From G965220825 sp965220825 (GTDB lineage: Bacteria; Pseudomonadota; Alphaproteobacteria; UBA828): DNA of 64,000 bases. Made by a program: the position numbers and the translations under genes. The stretch is from contig OZ244839.1 in the NCBI GenBank assembly GCA_965220825.1, positions 2,976,001 through 3,040,000 on the forward strand, given 5' to 3'. This document shows, in pieces, positions 8,815 to 16,897 of this stretch; within the stretch, counting starts at the first letter, position 1; the number at the start of each line of letters is the position of its first letter. The notes below the pieces were generated by a model. The model saw nothing but the letters and a program-made list of their open reading frames with translations, did not search any database and was not told where the DNA came from.

Positions 8815-9130
8815 CGCCCCGCCGCTCCGACTCGCGCCACTATAGCATCAGACACACGCGCAGGTGGGAGATAACCGCGTGAGCCCGCACGCGTCGGGTT
8901 CACGGGCGGAGACCCCGGGACGGGCGGCCCTCCGTGACCCTTTTTTCGGTGCGCGGGTCTCCAGGCCCGCATGTTCTTGTTCTATTGAAGAAATAAAATG
9001 CGGGCCTGGAGACCCGCGCACCTGAAACAATCGCATGAAACCGTAAAGAAGGCTGTGTAACGGCCGGCATGACGAACGCCGAAAGTGCCGGCACCCTCCC
9101 CGGGATCGTCACCCGGTCGGCGACCTGATA
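8815..9130. other. Intergenic stretch carrying palindrome copy 1
   Basis: The only structure seen in these 316 bp is the 75-bp palindrome annotated separately at 8948-9022. The remaining sequence before brnA's stop has no open frame with coding character and no clear terminator other than that palindrome. Confidence 0.6.
8948..9022. repeat. REP-like intergenic palindrome, copy 1
   Basis: Two 25-bp arms (8948-8972 and 8998-9022) are perfect inverted copies around a 25-nt loop. The arm begins GGTGCGCGGGTCTCC and ends AGGCCCGCAT. Each arm also contains a smaller imperfect palindrome (GCGGGTCT/AGGCCCGC). A six-T run precedes it. Three other near-perfect copies occur in the window (21284, 45293, 54736). 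It lies between two genes on the minus strand. Confidence 0.9.
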
Positions 9131-9391
9131 TCACCCGGTCTTGCGTTGCGCGCGCACGTAGCTTTCGAGCACATGGTTGATCCGCGTCTGGTATCCCCGG
9201 CCCGGTGCCCGGAAGTAATCCAGTACCGAACGCTTGACGCGCAGCGTGATCTGCTCCGTGCGGTCGGGCTTGACGCGTTCCGCCTCGCGCCAAAACGCCG
9301 CGTCCAGTTCCGGATTGTCGCCGAAGTTGATATCGTCGTCATCGACGGCCGCGATCTCGGCCGGTGTGCGGGGATTCGCGTGTCCGCTCAT
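9131..9391 (-). CDS. brnA: BrnA family antitoxin
   Basis: This 86-residue protein has the BrnA pattern: an acidic N-terminal region (AVDDDDINFGDNPELD), then FWREAERVKP, then a ribbon-helix-helix-like DNA-binding tail from ITLRVKRSVLDYFRAPGRGYQTRINHVL. BrnA normally binds and neutralises the BrnT ribonuclease and represses the brnTA operon. Here the expected upstream brnT is only a remnant, so this is an orphan antitoxin. Confidence 0.87.
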   Translation of the reverse strand: MSGHANPRTPAEIAAVDDDDINFGDNPELDAAFWREAERVKPDRTEQITLRVKRSVLDYFRAPGRGYQTRINHVLESYVRAQRKTG

Positions 9392-9568
9392 GAAATACGT
9401 ACCTCTCCTTTCGAGACGCGGGACGTGCCGGGATCAGGCTGCGGCGACCCTTCCGATCAGTATAGGCCACCACGATAACGGCGCGCTCGCCCACCCGGCC
9501 GATGCCGATATGCCGCTCCTCACCGTAGTCCCTGCGTCGGTCCCGGCTTTCGAGCGTTGCGCGGAGCC
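9339..9568 (-). pseudogene. Truncated brnT toxin remnant
   Basis: Directly upstream of brnA an open frame without a start codon encodes RRDYGEERHIGIGRVGERAV followed by IVVAYTDRKG, then ARPASRKER. This matches the C-terminal two thirds of BrnT (typical DYGEERxIAIG ... YTERG ... ISARxASRRER). The N-terminal part that should carry the first strand and catalytic residues is missing: the znuA 3' end occupies that position. The frame also runs about 50 bp into brnA before stopping, longer than normal. The toxin is judged dead. Confidence 0.75.
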
Positions 9569-10669
9569 TTACGAAGACAGCGCCTGCCCGAGCGTGATCG
9601 CGTTGTGCCGCATCATGTCGATATAGGTCGATGCGGGACCGTCGGGATCCGACAGCGCGCCAGGATGGAGCGTACCGCCGATGACGGCATCCGTTTCGTC
9701 GGCGATACGTCTCAAGAGACGCGGATCGCCGATGTTCTCGATGAAGACGGCACCAATGCCCCGCTCGCGGATCTGCTCGATGAGGCGGGCGACATCCTTT
9801 GCGGACGCCTCCGATTCGGTGCTGAGCCCCTGGGGCGCGATGAAGGTAAGTCCGTAGTCACGTCCGAAATATTGGAACGCGTCGTGCGAAGTAACGACGA
9901 TGCGGCCGTCTGCCGGCAGGCTTGCCACAATCTCGCGGATCTCGGCATCGAGCGCCAGGATTTCGGCCTCATAAGCTGCGCGGCGACGGTAGAAGTCGGC
10001 CGCGTTCGCCGGATCGGCCTGAGCCAGAGCGGCGGTGATGTTGTCGATATAGGCTACGGCATTGCCGAGACTCTGCCAGGCATGCGGATCGAAAGCGCCG
10101 TGGTGATGGTCGTCGTGACCTTCCTCGGCATGCGCCTCGTGGTCATGGTCGCGATCATGACCAGCTTCGACGTGGTCGTCGTGATCATGGTCATGTCCGG
10201 CCTCTTCGGCGTGACCATGGTCGTGATCGTGACCGGCGTCGGCGTGGTCATCGTGATGCCCGTGCTCTTCGGCGTGGTCGTCAAGCCCGCCGCCTTCGTC
10301 GTGCGCGTCGTCGAACGCGATCGGCTCGATGCCGTCGGTCGCCACCACCCGGACGCCGCGGAAGTCCGAAGCGTGGATCAGGCGGTCGAGCCAGCCTTCG
10401 AACTGCAGCCCGTTGACGATGAGGATTTCCGCTTCGCTGACGGCCCGCGCATCGGCAGGGGTTGGCTGGTACACATGCGCATCCCCGTTGGGGCCGACAA
10501 GCGTCGTGACGGCGACATGCGCTCCACCGATGCGCTTAACCATGTCGCCTAGGATCGAGAAAGTGGCGACGACCGCGGTCGGTCTGTCGGACTGTGCGAT
10601 CGCTGGAGCGGCAAGCGACAGGGCGACGACGGCGGTGGCGGATGTCAGAAAGGCTCTGCGGGCGAGCAT
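9569..10669 (-). CDS. znuA: Zinc ABC transporter substrate-binding protein
   Basis: This 366-residue cluster-9 metal-binding protein starts MLARRAFLTS with an RR-led signal peptide ending APAIAQ. It has the zinc-site motif around His65 (DAHVYQPTP), a long His/Asp-rich loop (about 121-190) typical of ZnuA, DPHAW at 194-198 and the later SHDAFQYFGRDYGL and ENIGDPRLLRRIADE stretches. It captures zinc in the periplasm and delivers it to ZnuB. The start at 10669 is preceded by GAGAGGGG, and the gene lies 16 bp after znuB. Confidence 0.93.
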   Translation of the reverse strand: MLARRAFLTSATAVVALSLAAPAIAQSDRPTAVVATFSILGDMVKRIGGAHVAVTTLVGPNGDAHVYQPTPADARAVSEAEILIVNGLQFEGWLDRLIHASDFRGVRVVATDGIEPIAFDDAHDEGGGLDDHAEEHGHHDDHADAGHDHDHGHAEEAGHDHDHDDHVEAGHDRDHDHEAHAEEGHDDHHHGAFDPHAWQSLGNAVAYIDNITAALAQADPANAADFYRRRAAYEAEILALDAEIREIVASLPADGRIVVTSHDAFQYFGRDYGLTFIAPQGLSTESEASAKDVARLIEQIRERGIGAVFIENIGDPRLLRRIADETDAVIGGTLHPGALSDPDGPASTYIDMMRHNAITLGQALSS

Positions 10670-10685
10670 CGATACCCCTCTCTTG

Positions 10686-11552
10686 TCAGGTTTCGAGATG
10701 GCGGCGCGGGAAGGCCCGTTCGGCGAGACCGCCCACCGGTCCGAAGACCAGTGACAGCGCGTAAGCGAGACCCGCGACAAGAATGATCATCGGTCCGGAC
10801 GGCACGCTGAAGTGGTAGGAGAGAAGAAGGCCGCCCGCGCCCGAAAGCATCGCCATGGAGACCGCGACAGCGATCAGAGCGCAGATGCTGACTGCCCAGA
10901 ATCGCGCGGCGGCGGCGGGAAGAATCATGATGCCGACGGCCAGAAGCGTGCCGAGCGCGTGAAAGCCGGCCACGAGGTTCAGCACGACGAGGGCGAGAAA
11001 CGTGAAATGCGTTACGGCGCTGAGCCCGCTTACCGAGCGCAGGAACTGCGGATCAGCGCATTCGAGAACGAGCGGCCGGAACAGGGCCGCAAATGTGAGG
11101 ACCGAAATGCTTGCGATGGAACAAAGCAGAGTCAGAGCGTCGTCGTCGAGCGCGAGCACGGTTCCGAAAAGCACGTGCATCAGGTCGACATTGCTGCCTC
11201 GGGTGGAAACGATCAGCACGCCCAGCGCCAGTGAGATCAGGTAGAAGGCCGCGAGGCTCGTATCCTCGCGCAGCGCCGTAACGCGGGTCACGAAGCCTGC
11301 GAGGAGCGCCACGGCCATGCCTGCGATCAATCCGCCGATGGTCATCGCCCCGAGCGAGAGGCCCGCGACGAGATAGCCGACGGCCGCACCCGGGAGAATC
11401 GCATGAGCCATCGCGTCGCCCGTAAGGCTCATGCGGCGCAGCATCAGGAACACCCCGACCGGTGTCGCGCCGACCGAGATCGCAATACAGCCCATCAGCG
11501 CGCGCCGCATGAAGCCGAACTCGGCGAAGGGCTGAACGAAGATCTCCCACAT
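10686..11552 (-). CDS. znuB: Zinc/manganese ABC transporter permease
   Basis: This integral membrane protein of 288 residues belongs to the ABC-3 permease family, with MRRALMGCIAISVGATPVGVF near the start, the LTGDAMAHAILPGAAVGYLV signature and many hydrophobic helices. It forms the channel of the zinc importer with ZnuA and ZnuC. The start ATG at 11552 overlaps the znuC stop (TGATG), which shows translational coupling and fixes the start. Confidence 0.93.
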   Translation of the reverse strand: MWEIFVQPFAEFGFMRRALMGCIAISVGATPVGVFLMLRRMSLTGDAMAHAILPGAAVGYLVAGLSLGAMTIGGLIAGMAVALLAGFVTRVTALREDTSLAAFYLISLALGVLIVSTRGSNVDLMHVLFGTVLALDDDALTLLCSIASISVLTFAALFRPLVLECADPQFLRSVSGLSAVTHFTFLALVVLNLVAGFHALGTLLAVGIMILPAAAARFWAVSICALIAVAVSMAMLSGAGGLLLSYHFSVPSGPMIILVAGLAYALSLVFGPVGGLAERAFPRRHLET

Positions 11553-12295
11553 CACGCAGCGCGTCGCCCACACATATGCGGGGGGCCGGCGCAGGCCTCG
11601 CACATCTGGCGTGCCCGGAACTGGTTTTCGGCCGTCAGTACCTGCGCCGTCGGCCCATGGGCCACGAGTTCGCGCGCCAGCATCAGCGTATGAGGGAAGT
11701 GAGCCCGCACGATGTCGAAGTCGTGCAAGACGGCGAGCACCGTGCGACCTTCGCCGTGCCAGCGCTGCACCACGCCGATCAGGTCGGCCATGGTTCTCGC
11801 ATCGACCGCGGTGAAAGGCTCATCCAGCAGGACAAGCTGCGCGTTCTGCAGCAGCAGGCGGGCAAAGAGTGCACGCTGCAGCTGCCCGCCCGACAGGGAC
11901 CTGATCGGCCGCTTCTCGAACCCGTCGAGGCCAACCGCGGAAATCGCATCGGCGATGCTTGCGCGGTGGCCGGCCCGCAAGCCCCCAAAGCCGCCGATCT
12001 CTTGCCAAAGGCCCATGGCCACGAGGTCGGCGACGGCGATCGGGAAAGACCGGTCGACGTCCGATTGCTGCGGCAGGTAGGCGATGTCGTCCCGCGCGAT
12101 CCCGCCGAAGGCGATCCGGCCTCCGAGCGGTCGGAGCGAGCCGATCACCCCCTTCAGCATTGTGGATTTCCCGGCACCGTTCGGTCCGACGATGGCGGTC
12201 AGGCTGCCTTCGGCGATCTTGCCGCACAGGCGATGCACGGCCGGATGCCGGTCATATCCGAGAGTCAGGTCTTGAAACTCGAGGGCGTGGGTCAC
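11552..12295 (-). CDS. znuC: Zinc ABC transporter ATP-binding protein
   Basis: This 247-residue ABC ATPase has Walker A GPNGAGKST, the Q-loop region YLPQQSDVDRSFPI, the signature LSGGQLQRALFARLL and Walker B LVLLDEPFTAVD. It powers zinc import through ZnuB. The start is taken as the GTG at 12295 (VTHALEFQDLTLGYD), because this GTG overlaps the stop of the small ORF before it (GTGA). A GTG at 12301 is an alternative. Confidence 0.92.
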   Translation of the reverse strand: MTHALEFQDLTLGYDRHPAVHRLCGKIAEGSLTAIVGPNGAGKSTMLKGVIGSLRPLGGRIAFGGIARDDIAYLPQQSDVDRSFPIAVADLVAMGLWQEIGGFGGLRAGHRASIADAISAVGLDGFEKRPIRSLSGGQLQRALFARLLLQNAQLVLLDEPFTAVDARTMADLIGVVQRWHGEGRTVLAVLHDFDIVRAHFPHTLMLARELVAHGPTAQVLTAENQFRARQMCEACAGPPHMCGRRAA

Positions 12296-12426
12296 GACCA
12301 CCCCGGAGTGGACGTCGCCCAGAGATACGCGCCCCAGAGCGCGGCAACGATCAGGGCCGCGCCAAGCAGCCGGAAGCCCGCGCCGAGCGGCAGCAGCCGG
12401 ATGGAGAGCACGAGCCGCATCCTCAT
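12292..12426 (-). CDS. Predicted 44-residue membrane protein between zur and znuC
   Basis: A short frame reads MRMRLVLSIRLLPLG, then AGFRLLGAALIVAALWGAYL as one hydrophobic helix, and ends WATSTPGWS. Its TGA stop overlaps the znuC GTG start (GTGA), the same coupling seen elsewhere in this operon. The first 16 residues are strongly basic (inside-positive). No family is recognised. The frame has no ATG between zur's stop and 12426; upstream in-frame codons still encode plausible residues, so a longer version from a rare start is possible. Comparison of related znu loci would decide whether it is a gene. Confidence 0.5.
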   Translation of the reverse strand: MRMRLVLSIRLLPLGAGFRLLGAALIVAALWGAYLWATSTPGWS

Positions 12427-12522
12427 GCCGACACGCCCTGCCAAGCGACGGCGCTCGCGGCCGGCCGCCGCGACCGCCCATACGAATACCGGGTCTCCAT
12501 GGATGTGGTTCGTCGTTCCCGA

Positions 12523-13029
12523 CTACGCCGCGCAGGCCTCTGCGCACCGCGCGCACATGCCCTCGACCTCGACGGTGCGACGTGTCACGGCGAACCCGAG
12601 CGCGGCGGCACCCTCGGCAAGCAGCCCACCGATCCGTGGGTCTTCAAGCTCGACCGATGTCCGGCAGCCGTTGCAGATGAAGAAAAGGCAATCGTGTTCA
12701 CGCTCGGGATTGGCGCACGGGACGTAGGCATTCAGGCTTTCGATTCTGGAAACGAAGCCCTGCGCCATCAGGAACTCGAGCGCCCTGTAAACGGTCGGCG
12801 GTCTGACCGGGCGTGAATCTTCGCGTTCGAAGGTTTCGATCAGCTCGTAGGCGCCGGATGGCCGGCCGCTGGCCCACAACAGCTCCAGGACACGCCGCCG
12901 CAGCTCCGTCATTCGTACGCCGCGGCCCTCGCAAATCGATACCGCGAGCGCGACCCGTTGGTGCGGTGAGTGCCGTCCGCGGCTATGCTGGCCGGTGCAG
13001 GGCCTAAGCGGGGTGGACGGTTTCGTCAT
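12523..13029 (-). CDS. zur: Fur-family zinc uptake regulator
   Basis: This 168-residue Fur-like repressor has a winged-helix region (TELRRRVLELLWASGRPSGA, then RPPTVYRALEFLMAQGFVSR) and a metal-binding part with HDCLFFICNGCRTSVE (CxxC at 119/122) and a second CxxC at 159/162 (MCARC). This is the Zur type. It should repress the znu operon, which follows on the same strand, when zinc is plentiful. The start at 13029 lies about 40 nt downstream of the start point predicted from the divergent promoter at 13076-13103. Confidence 0.9.
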   Translation of the reverse strand: MTKPSTPLRPCTGQHSRGRHSPHQRVALAVSICEGRGVRMTELRRRVLELLWASGRPSGAYELIETFEREDSRPVRPPTVYRALEFLMAQGFVSRIESLNAYVPCANPEREHDCLFFICNGCRTSVELEDPRIGGLLAEGAAALGFAVTRRTVEVEGMCARCAEACAA

Positions 13030-13055
13030 TTCCCAGTCTTGATCCTGGACTCGCC

Positions 13056-13103
13056 TTGCGACGCAATTGTGGCATGTTATAACGTTTCATATTGAGGCAT
13101 CAA
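13056..13103. promoter_or_regulatory. Overlapping divergent zur and folE promoters with candidate Zur operator
   Basis: The perfect palindrome GTTATAAC (13076-13083) serves as the -10 in both directions. Toward folE: TTGCGA (13056-13061), 16 bp, TATAAC (13078-13083). Toward zur/znu: TTGATG (minus strand, 13103-13098), 16 bp, TATAAC (13081-13076). The surrounding ATGTTATAACGTTTCAT resembles half of the GAAATGTTATA-type Zur box of proteobacteria. A single bound repressor would block both promoters. The motif match is partial and judged by eye. Confidence 0.6.
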
Positions 13104-13150
13104 GAGGATCGCCGCTTCGAAGCGGCCCGCCATCGATGAAAGGTTGGAAC

Positions 13151-13804
13151 ATGGACGCCGCAGTTCTTGAGGATCGGCCCTCGACACCGTCGCGCCCCGG
13201 GGGCCAGGCCCGCCGCCGGCCGCGCCGCGCCGAGGCGGAAGCCGCCGTTCGCACGCTGATCGAGTGGGCCGGCGACGATCCCGACCGGGAGGGGCTGAAG
13301 GGAACGCCCGGCCGTGTCGTGCGGGCCTACGAGGAATTCTTCGCCGGATACGCCGAAGACCCGGCCGCCGTGCTGACCAAGACGATCGAGAAGACCGACA
13401 CCTATGACGAAATGATCGTCTTGCGCGATATTCGCCTCGAATCCCACTGCGAGCACCATATCGTTCCTATCCTGGGAAGGGCGCATGTCGGCTATTTACC
13501 GGCGGAACGGGTCGTGGGCGTCTCGAAGCTCGTGCGTCTGGTGGATATCTTCGCCAAGCGGATGCAGATCCAGGAAGCGCTGACATCGCAGATCGCGGAC
13601 ACGATCCAGCAGGTTCTCAAGCCGCGTGGCGTCGGCGTTGTCATCGAAGCGGCGCATCAGTGCATGACCACGCGCGGCATCCACAAGCCCGGGGTCAGTC
13701 TGCTGACGAGCCGCATGCTGGGCTGTTTCCGCGACGACCCGACGACGCGGCGGGAGTTCCTGTCGATGATCAGCGCCCGCGGGAACGCGCCGCACGGGCG
13801 TTGA
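13151..13804 (+). CDS. folE: GTP cyclohydrolase I (type IA)
   Basis: This 217-residue enzyme converts GTP to 7,8-dihydroneopterin triphosphate for folate synthesis. The zinc ligands are visible: Cys100 and His103 in SHCEHH and Cys171 in AAHQCM. GYLPAERVVGVSKLVRLVD and TRGIHKPG are family signatures. The start is the ATG at 13151, with AAAGG upstream; an ATG at 13136 is an alternative. The position opposite zur with an overlapping promoter suggests zinc-linked control. The 3' end overlaps the xerD 3' end by 35 bp on the other strand. Confidence 0.95.
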   Translation: MDAAVLEDRPSTPSRPGGQARRRPRRAEAEAAVRTLIEWAGDDPDREGLKGTPGRVVRAYEEFFAGYAEDPAAVLTKTIEKTDTYDEMIVLRDIRLESHCEHHIVPILGRAHVGYLPAERVVGVSKLVRLVDIFAKRMQIQEALTSQIADTIQQVLKPRGVGVVIEAAHQCMTTRGIHKPGVSLLTSRMLGCFRDDPTTRREFLSMISARGNAPHGR

Positions 13805-14777
13805 ACGACCCCGCTCGGACGGGTCCGGCGGCCAGCGGATGGCCCGTGCGGACGGCCTGCATGAGGCGTTCATCAAGCACATGGGTGTAGATTTCGGTCG
13901 TGGCGATATCGGCGTGGCCCAGCATTTTCTGGACCGCGCGGAGGTCCGCGCCATGGGCCAGCAAGTGGCTGGCGAAGGCATGGCGGAAGGAGTGGGGCGA
14001 GACCCGTGCCGGCGGGACGCCCGCCATGTGCGCGAGTTCCTTGAGAAGCTGCGCGAGCCTGTGGCGCGTGATATGCCCGCTGGCTCCCCGCGAGGGAAAC
14101 ATCCAGCGTGAGGGCGCGTCCCCGGTCAGATGGGCGCTCCGGACGTCGAGATAGGCTTGCAGTGCACGCCGCGCCGGCGCACCGAGGGGAACGAGCCTCT
14201 CCTTGCTGCCCTTTCCGCGTACCAGCAGCGTCCTCGTCTCGCCCGAGATCGGCTGGAACGGCAGGCTCGTGAGCTCCGAGGCCCTGAGGCCCGACGCATA
14301 GAGAAGTTCCACCATGGCAAGGAGGCGGCAGGCATTCGCTCTGCCGCGCGCCGTCTCCGTTGCGCGTTCGATCCGGGCGCGGGCCTCCTGCAGAAGCCGT
14401 TCCACCTCCTGTTCGGCGAGCACGCCCGGCAGCGCGCGCGCGAGCTTGGGCGCATCGACTGCCGCGGTCGGGTCGTCCTCCCGCCGCCCGTCGGTAAGCA
14501 GGAAGCGATAGAACTGGCGCAGGCAGGAAAGCCGGCGCGCCACGGTACGCGGGGCGATGCCGGCCTTGTTCTGCGTCGCCGCAAAGCCACGCACCGCGTC
14601 CGATCCCGCGCTCTCGGGGCTCTCGCCGCGGGGCGCGAGATAGGCGGCGAAACAGGCGAGGTCGCGGCGGTAGGCGGCGATGGTATTGGCTGCGTGGCCG
14701 CGCTCCGCCGCGAGCATCTCAAGGAAGGCGCCGAGAGCCGGACTCTCCGGCCGGTCGTTCTCCTGCCCGCCTGGCAT
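13770..14777 (-). CDS. xerD: Site-specific tyrosine recombinase XerD
   Basis: This 335-residue protein has an N-terminal SAM-like core-binding domain (about 11-100) and a catalytic domain with Arg165 (GLRASEL), Lys190, His262 and Arg265 (HSFRHAFASHLL), His288 (LGHADI) and the nucleophile Tyr297 (TEIYTHV). With XerC it resolves chromosome dimers at dif and is not a mobile-element integrase. The upstream gene ends 5 bp before its start, so the two are probably co-transcribed. The tail after Tyr297 is slightly longer than usual and runs into folE on the opposite strand. Confidence 0.93.
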   Translation of the reverse strand: MPGGQENDRPESPALGAFLEMLAAERGHAANTIAAYRRDLACFAAYLAPRGESPESAGSDAVRGFAATQNKAGIAPRTVARRLSCLRQFYRFLLTDGRREDDPTAAVDAPKLARALPGVLAEQEVERLLQEARARIERATETARGRANACRLLAMVELLYASGLRASELTSLPFQPISGETRTLLVRGKGSKERLVPLGAPARRALQAYLDVRSAHLTGDAPSRWMFPSRGASGHITRHRLAQLLKELAHMAGVPPARVSPHSFRHAFASHLLAHGADLRAVQKMLGHADIATTEIYTHVLDERLMQAVRTGHPLAAGPVRAGSFNARAARSRGR

Positions 14778-14782
14778 GGGCT

Positions 14783-16639
14783 CTAGAGGCCCGCGGCGAG
14801 CGCCGCTTCCAATGCCGTCTCCCGTGCTTCCTCGTGCGACCCGACCGCGGAGAGGGCTCTCACGGCGGCTGCCACGGTGGAGAGGCCGGCGCCTGCCGGT
14901 CCTTTTTCGCCCAGTGTTGCGAGCGCCGCGAGTATGGTCTCGCCGAGCCGCCCGTTCGTGACCGCATCCCGCAGGACGGGCGTGAGCACGGCGGGCGCCG
15001 CAGCGCCGGGCGGCTCAGGCGGCGCGCCGAGGAGTTCGTCCCAGATAGCGGGCTCGAGTTGGTGCCCGAGGGCATCCAGCAGCACCGCGAGGCGGCGCGC
15101 GCCATCGTGGGCACCCGAGTCGGTATCGGTCTGGGACCGCAACCAGAGGCCGAAGGTTTCCGCCGAGAGGCTGCCTGCGTCTCCCCCGAGTGCCGCGAGC
15201 GGGCGAAACGGCTCATTGACGGTATCCGGTGAGGATGCGGCCCGCGTCTCATGCCACATGGCTGCCGCTGCATGGTCTCCGGCGGCGATGAGCGCCCGTG
15301 CGGCCGACGGTGCGAACCAGCCGAACGCGTGTGTTGGCGGGATGTCCCGGACGAGGGGGGCGACGGCGCGTGCCATGGCGGTGTGCGTGCCGATGTCTTC
15401 GGCGAACGCGAGCGCGTTGGCGAGGATTTCCGCGCGGGCCGTGGCGAGAGCCTCTGCCTCCGCCGCCTGCACGGTGAGCGCCCGGCCCAGAGGCGGCGCG
15501 AGAGACGGGGCCAGATGGCGTGCGTTCTCGCGTTCGTCCGGCGAGAACGGGTGTGCGCGATAGGCCTCGAGCAAGGCGTCCGCCGGAGCGGCACCGGCCA
15601 TATCCGCATGCTCGGCGGCCAGCAGCCGGGTCTCCGGCGGCGTTTCGGGTGAGTTGGCGATGGCCGGCAGAAGGTCGGGCGCGACCCGCTCGACCGCCTC
15701 CGCCGGAATGGGGATCCTGGCGAGGCGGAGCGCCGCAATATCGAGCGGCGCAATATCGAGCGGCCCGGGGCCATCGGGCAGTTCGATCACGGGCTCGGCG
15801 AAACCCGCCATGGCGTATATGGCCTGGTCGAACGCGGAATCGGGTGCGGCGCCCGCCTCGCGCAACAGGTCGAGGCCGAGCGTCGCCGCTTCGACGAGCC
15901 CCGCCCGCGCCTGGCAGAGGATGAGCACCTGCCGCCAATAGAACGCCGCCGAGCGACTTACCCTGTCCGCGACCGGCTCGCAGACCGACTCGTAGTCGAG
16001 TGCGGCAAGCCAGCGATCGCTCTCCAGGCGGGCGATGCGCTCCTCGTCGCGATCCGGCCCGTTGCGGTCGAGCAGGGTGAGGGCGGCGGCGCGCTCGCCC
16101 ATGGCGGCGAGCGCCGCCGCCCGCAGCGTTGCGAATTCGGCCGCCGTGCCGTCTCCTTCCGGCGGAAGCGCAGGCGCGGCAAGAAGCCTGAGCGCCAGAC
16201 GGCGCATCGCCGGCGAAGACGTGCGGACCGGCAGTAGCTCCAACAGGCGTTCGATGCGTTGTCTCGAGGAGCCGGACCAGAGATCGGGGGGGAGGGGCGC
16301 GAGACCCGGCAGCGGGGCGCCGATGGCCTCCGGGGCGATCTCTTCCAGCGTGCGAACGAGGATTCCGTCTTCCGGAGGCGCCTCCGCCGGGCCGGCGCCG
16401 GCGCTCGGTCGTTCCGCGGGTTCTGCGCCGGTCTCGAGTTCCGTGTCGGCCTCGGGCGCCGGGGCTTTCGTCTCCGCCGGCTCCGCCGCCTCGGGGGCGG
16501 GTTCGTCCACCGGCTCCTGTTCTTGGATAAGCCGGAGCGGCTCGTCCTCGGGCGCTTGAGCATGGCTTGCGGGCGCCGCCAGAGCGAGCGCCGCCGCAAC
16601 GACGAGGCCGAGCGGGGCCTTACGAATCGAACCGTTCAT
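14783..16639 (-). CDS. Hypothetical exported alanine-rich protein
   Basis: This 618-residue product starts MNGSIRKAPLGLVVAAALAL with a signal peptide ending SHAQA. An acidic Pro/Glu/Ala linker follows (about 30-110), then a long Ala/Leu-rich helical body of repeated helix pairs that looks like an alpha-solenoid (TPR-like). No family is recognised. It sits between a tiny membrane protein gene and xerD in the aroK-xerD block. Its ATG lies inside the preceding 46-residue gene, a 20-bp overlap, so translation is coupled. A periplasmic scaffold role is only a guess. Confidence 0.8.
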   Translation of the reverse strand: MNGSIRKAPLGLVVAAALALAAPASHAQAPEDEPLRLIQEQEPVDEPAPEAAEPAETKAPAPEADTELETGAEPAERPSAGAGPAEAPPEDGILVRTLEEIAPEAIGAPLPGLAPLPPDLWSGSSRQRIERLLELLPVRTSSPAMRRLALRLLAAPALPPEGDGTAAEFATLRAAALAAMGERAAALTLLDRNGPDRDEERIARLESDRWLAALDYESVCEPVADRVSRSAAFYWRQVLILCQARAGLVEAATLGLDLLREAGAAPDSAFDQAIYAMAGFAEPVIELPDGPGPLDIAPLDIAALRLARIPIPAEAVERVAPDLLPAIANSPETPPETRLLAAEHADMAGAAPADALLEAYRAHPFSPDERENARHLAPSLAPPLGRALTVQAAEAEALATARAEILANALAFAEDIGTHTAMARAVAPLVRDIPPTHAFGWFAPSAARALIAAGDHAAAAMWHETRAASSPDTVNEPFRPLAALGGDAGSLSAETFGLWLRSQTDTDSGAHDGARRLAVLLDALGHQLEPAIWDELLGAPPEPPGAAAPAVLTPVLRDAVTNGRLGETILAALATLGEKGPAGAGLSTVAAAVRALSAVGSHEEARETALEAALAAGL

Positions 16640-16760
16640 CGGGCAGCACTTTCTCGATCGGCCCGGCTGGCGGCGGAATGTCCACGGTGAGCAGCAGCGC
16701 AAGGCCTCCGCCGACAACGAGCAGGATCAAAATCCCGATGATTCGAAGATAGACCGGCAT
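16620..16760 (-). CDS. 46-residue single-helix membrane protein
   Basis: The short product begins MPVYLRIIGILILLVVGGGL, continues with ALLLTVDIPPPAGPIEKVLP, and ends DERFDS. One N-terminal helix is followed by a proline-rich tail ending in an IEKVLPDERF motif. Similar short proteins accompany xerD/aroK loci in related bacteria as far as I recall, so it is judged real although unnamed. It overlaps the start of the following exported protein by 20 bp. The function is unknown; it may act with that protein. Confidence 0.72.
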   Translation of the reverse strand: MPVYLRIIGILILLVVGGGLALLLTVDIPPPAGPIEKVLPDERFDS

Positions 16761-16897
16761 GGCCTCCCCCGGCGCGGAGGGGATTTCCCGGCGCCGCTGT
16801 GGTAAAGTCCCGCTATGGCAACGAAACCGCAGTGTATCGGCGCGACTTGGTTGTTTCAACGGCGCGCGCGGCTTCCGCTCGGCCCGCCGCCCGGGCG

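Noticed and set aside
12423..12503. A 24-residue frame whose TGA overlaps the start of the small ORF before znuC
   Set aside because: It begins METRYSYGRS, is arginine-rich without any motif and has no ribosome site; the overlap is judged chance.
13770..14777. XerD gene as a mobile-element integrase
   Set aside because: Sequence and context match chromosomal XerD in the aroK-aroB block; no element boundaries are present.
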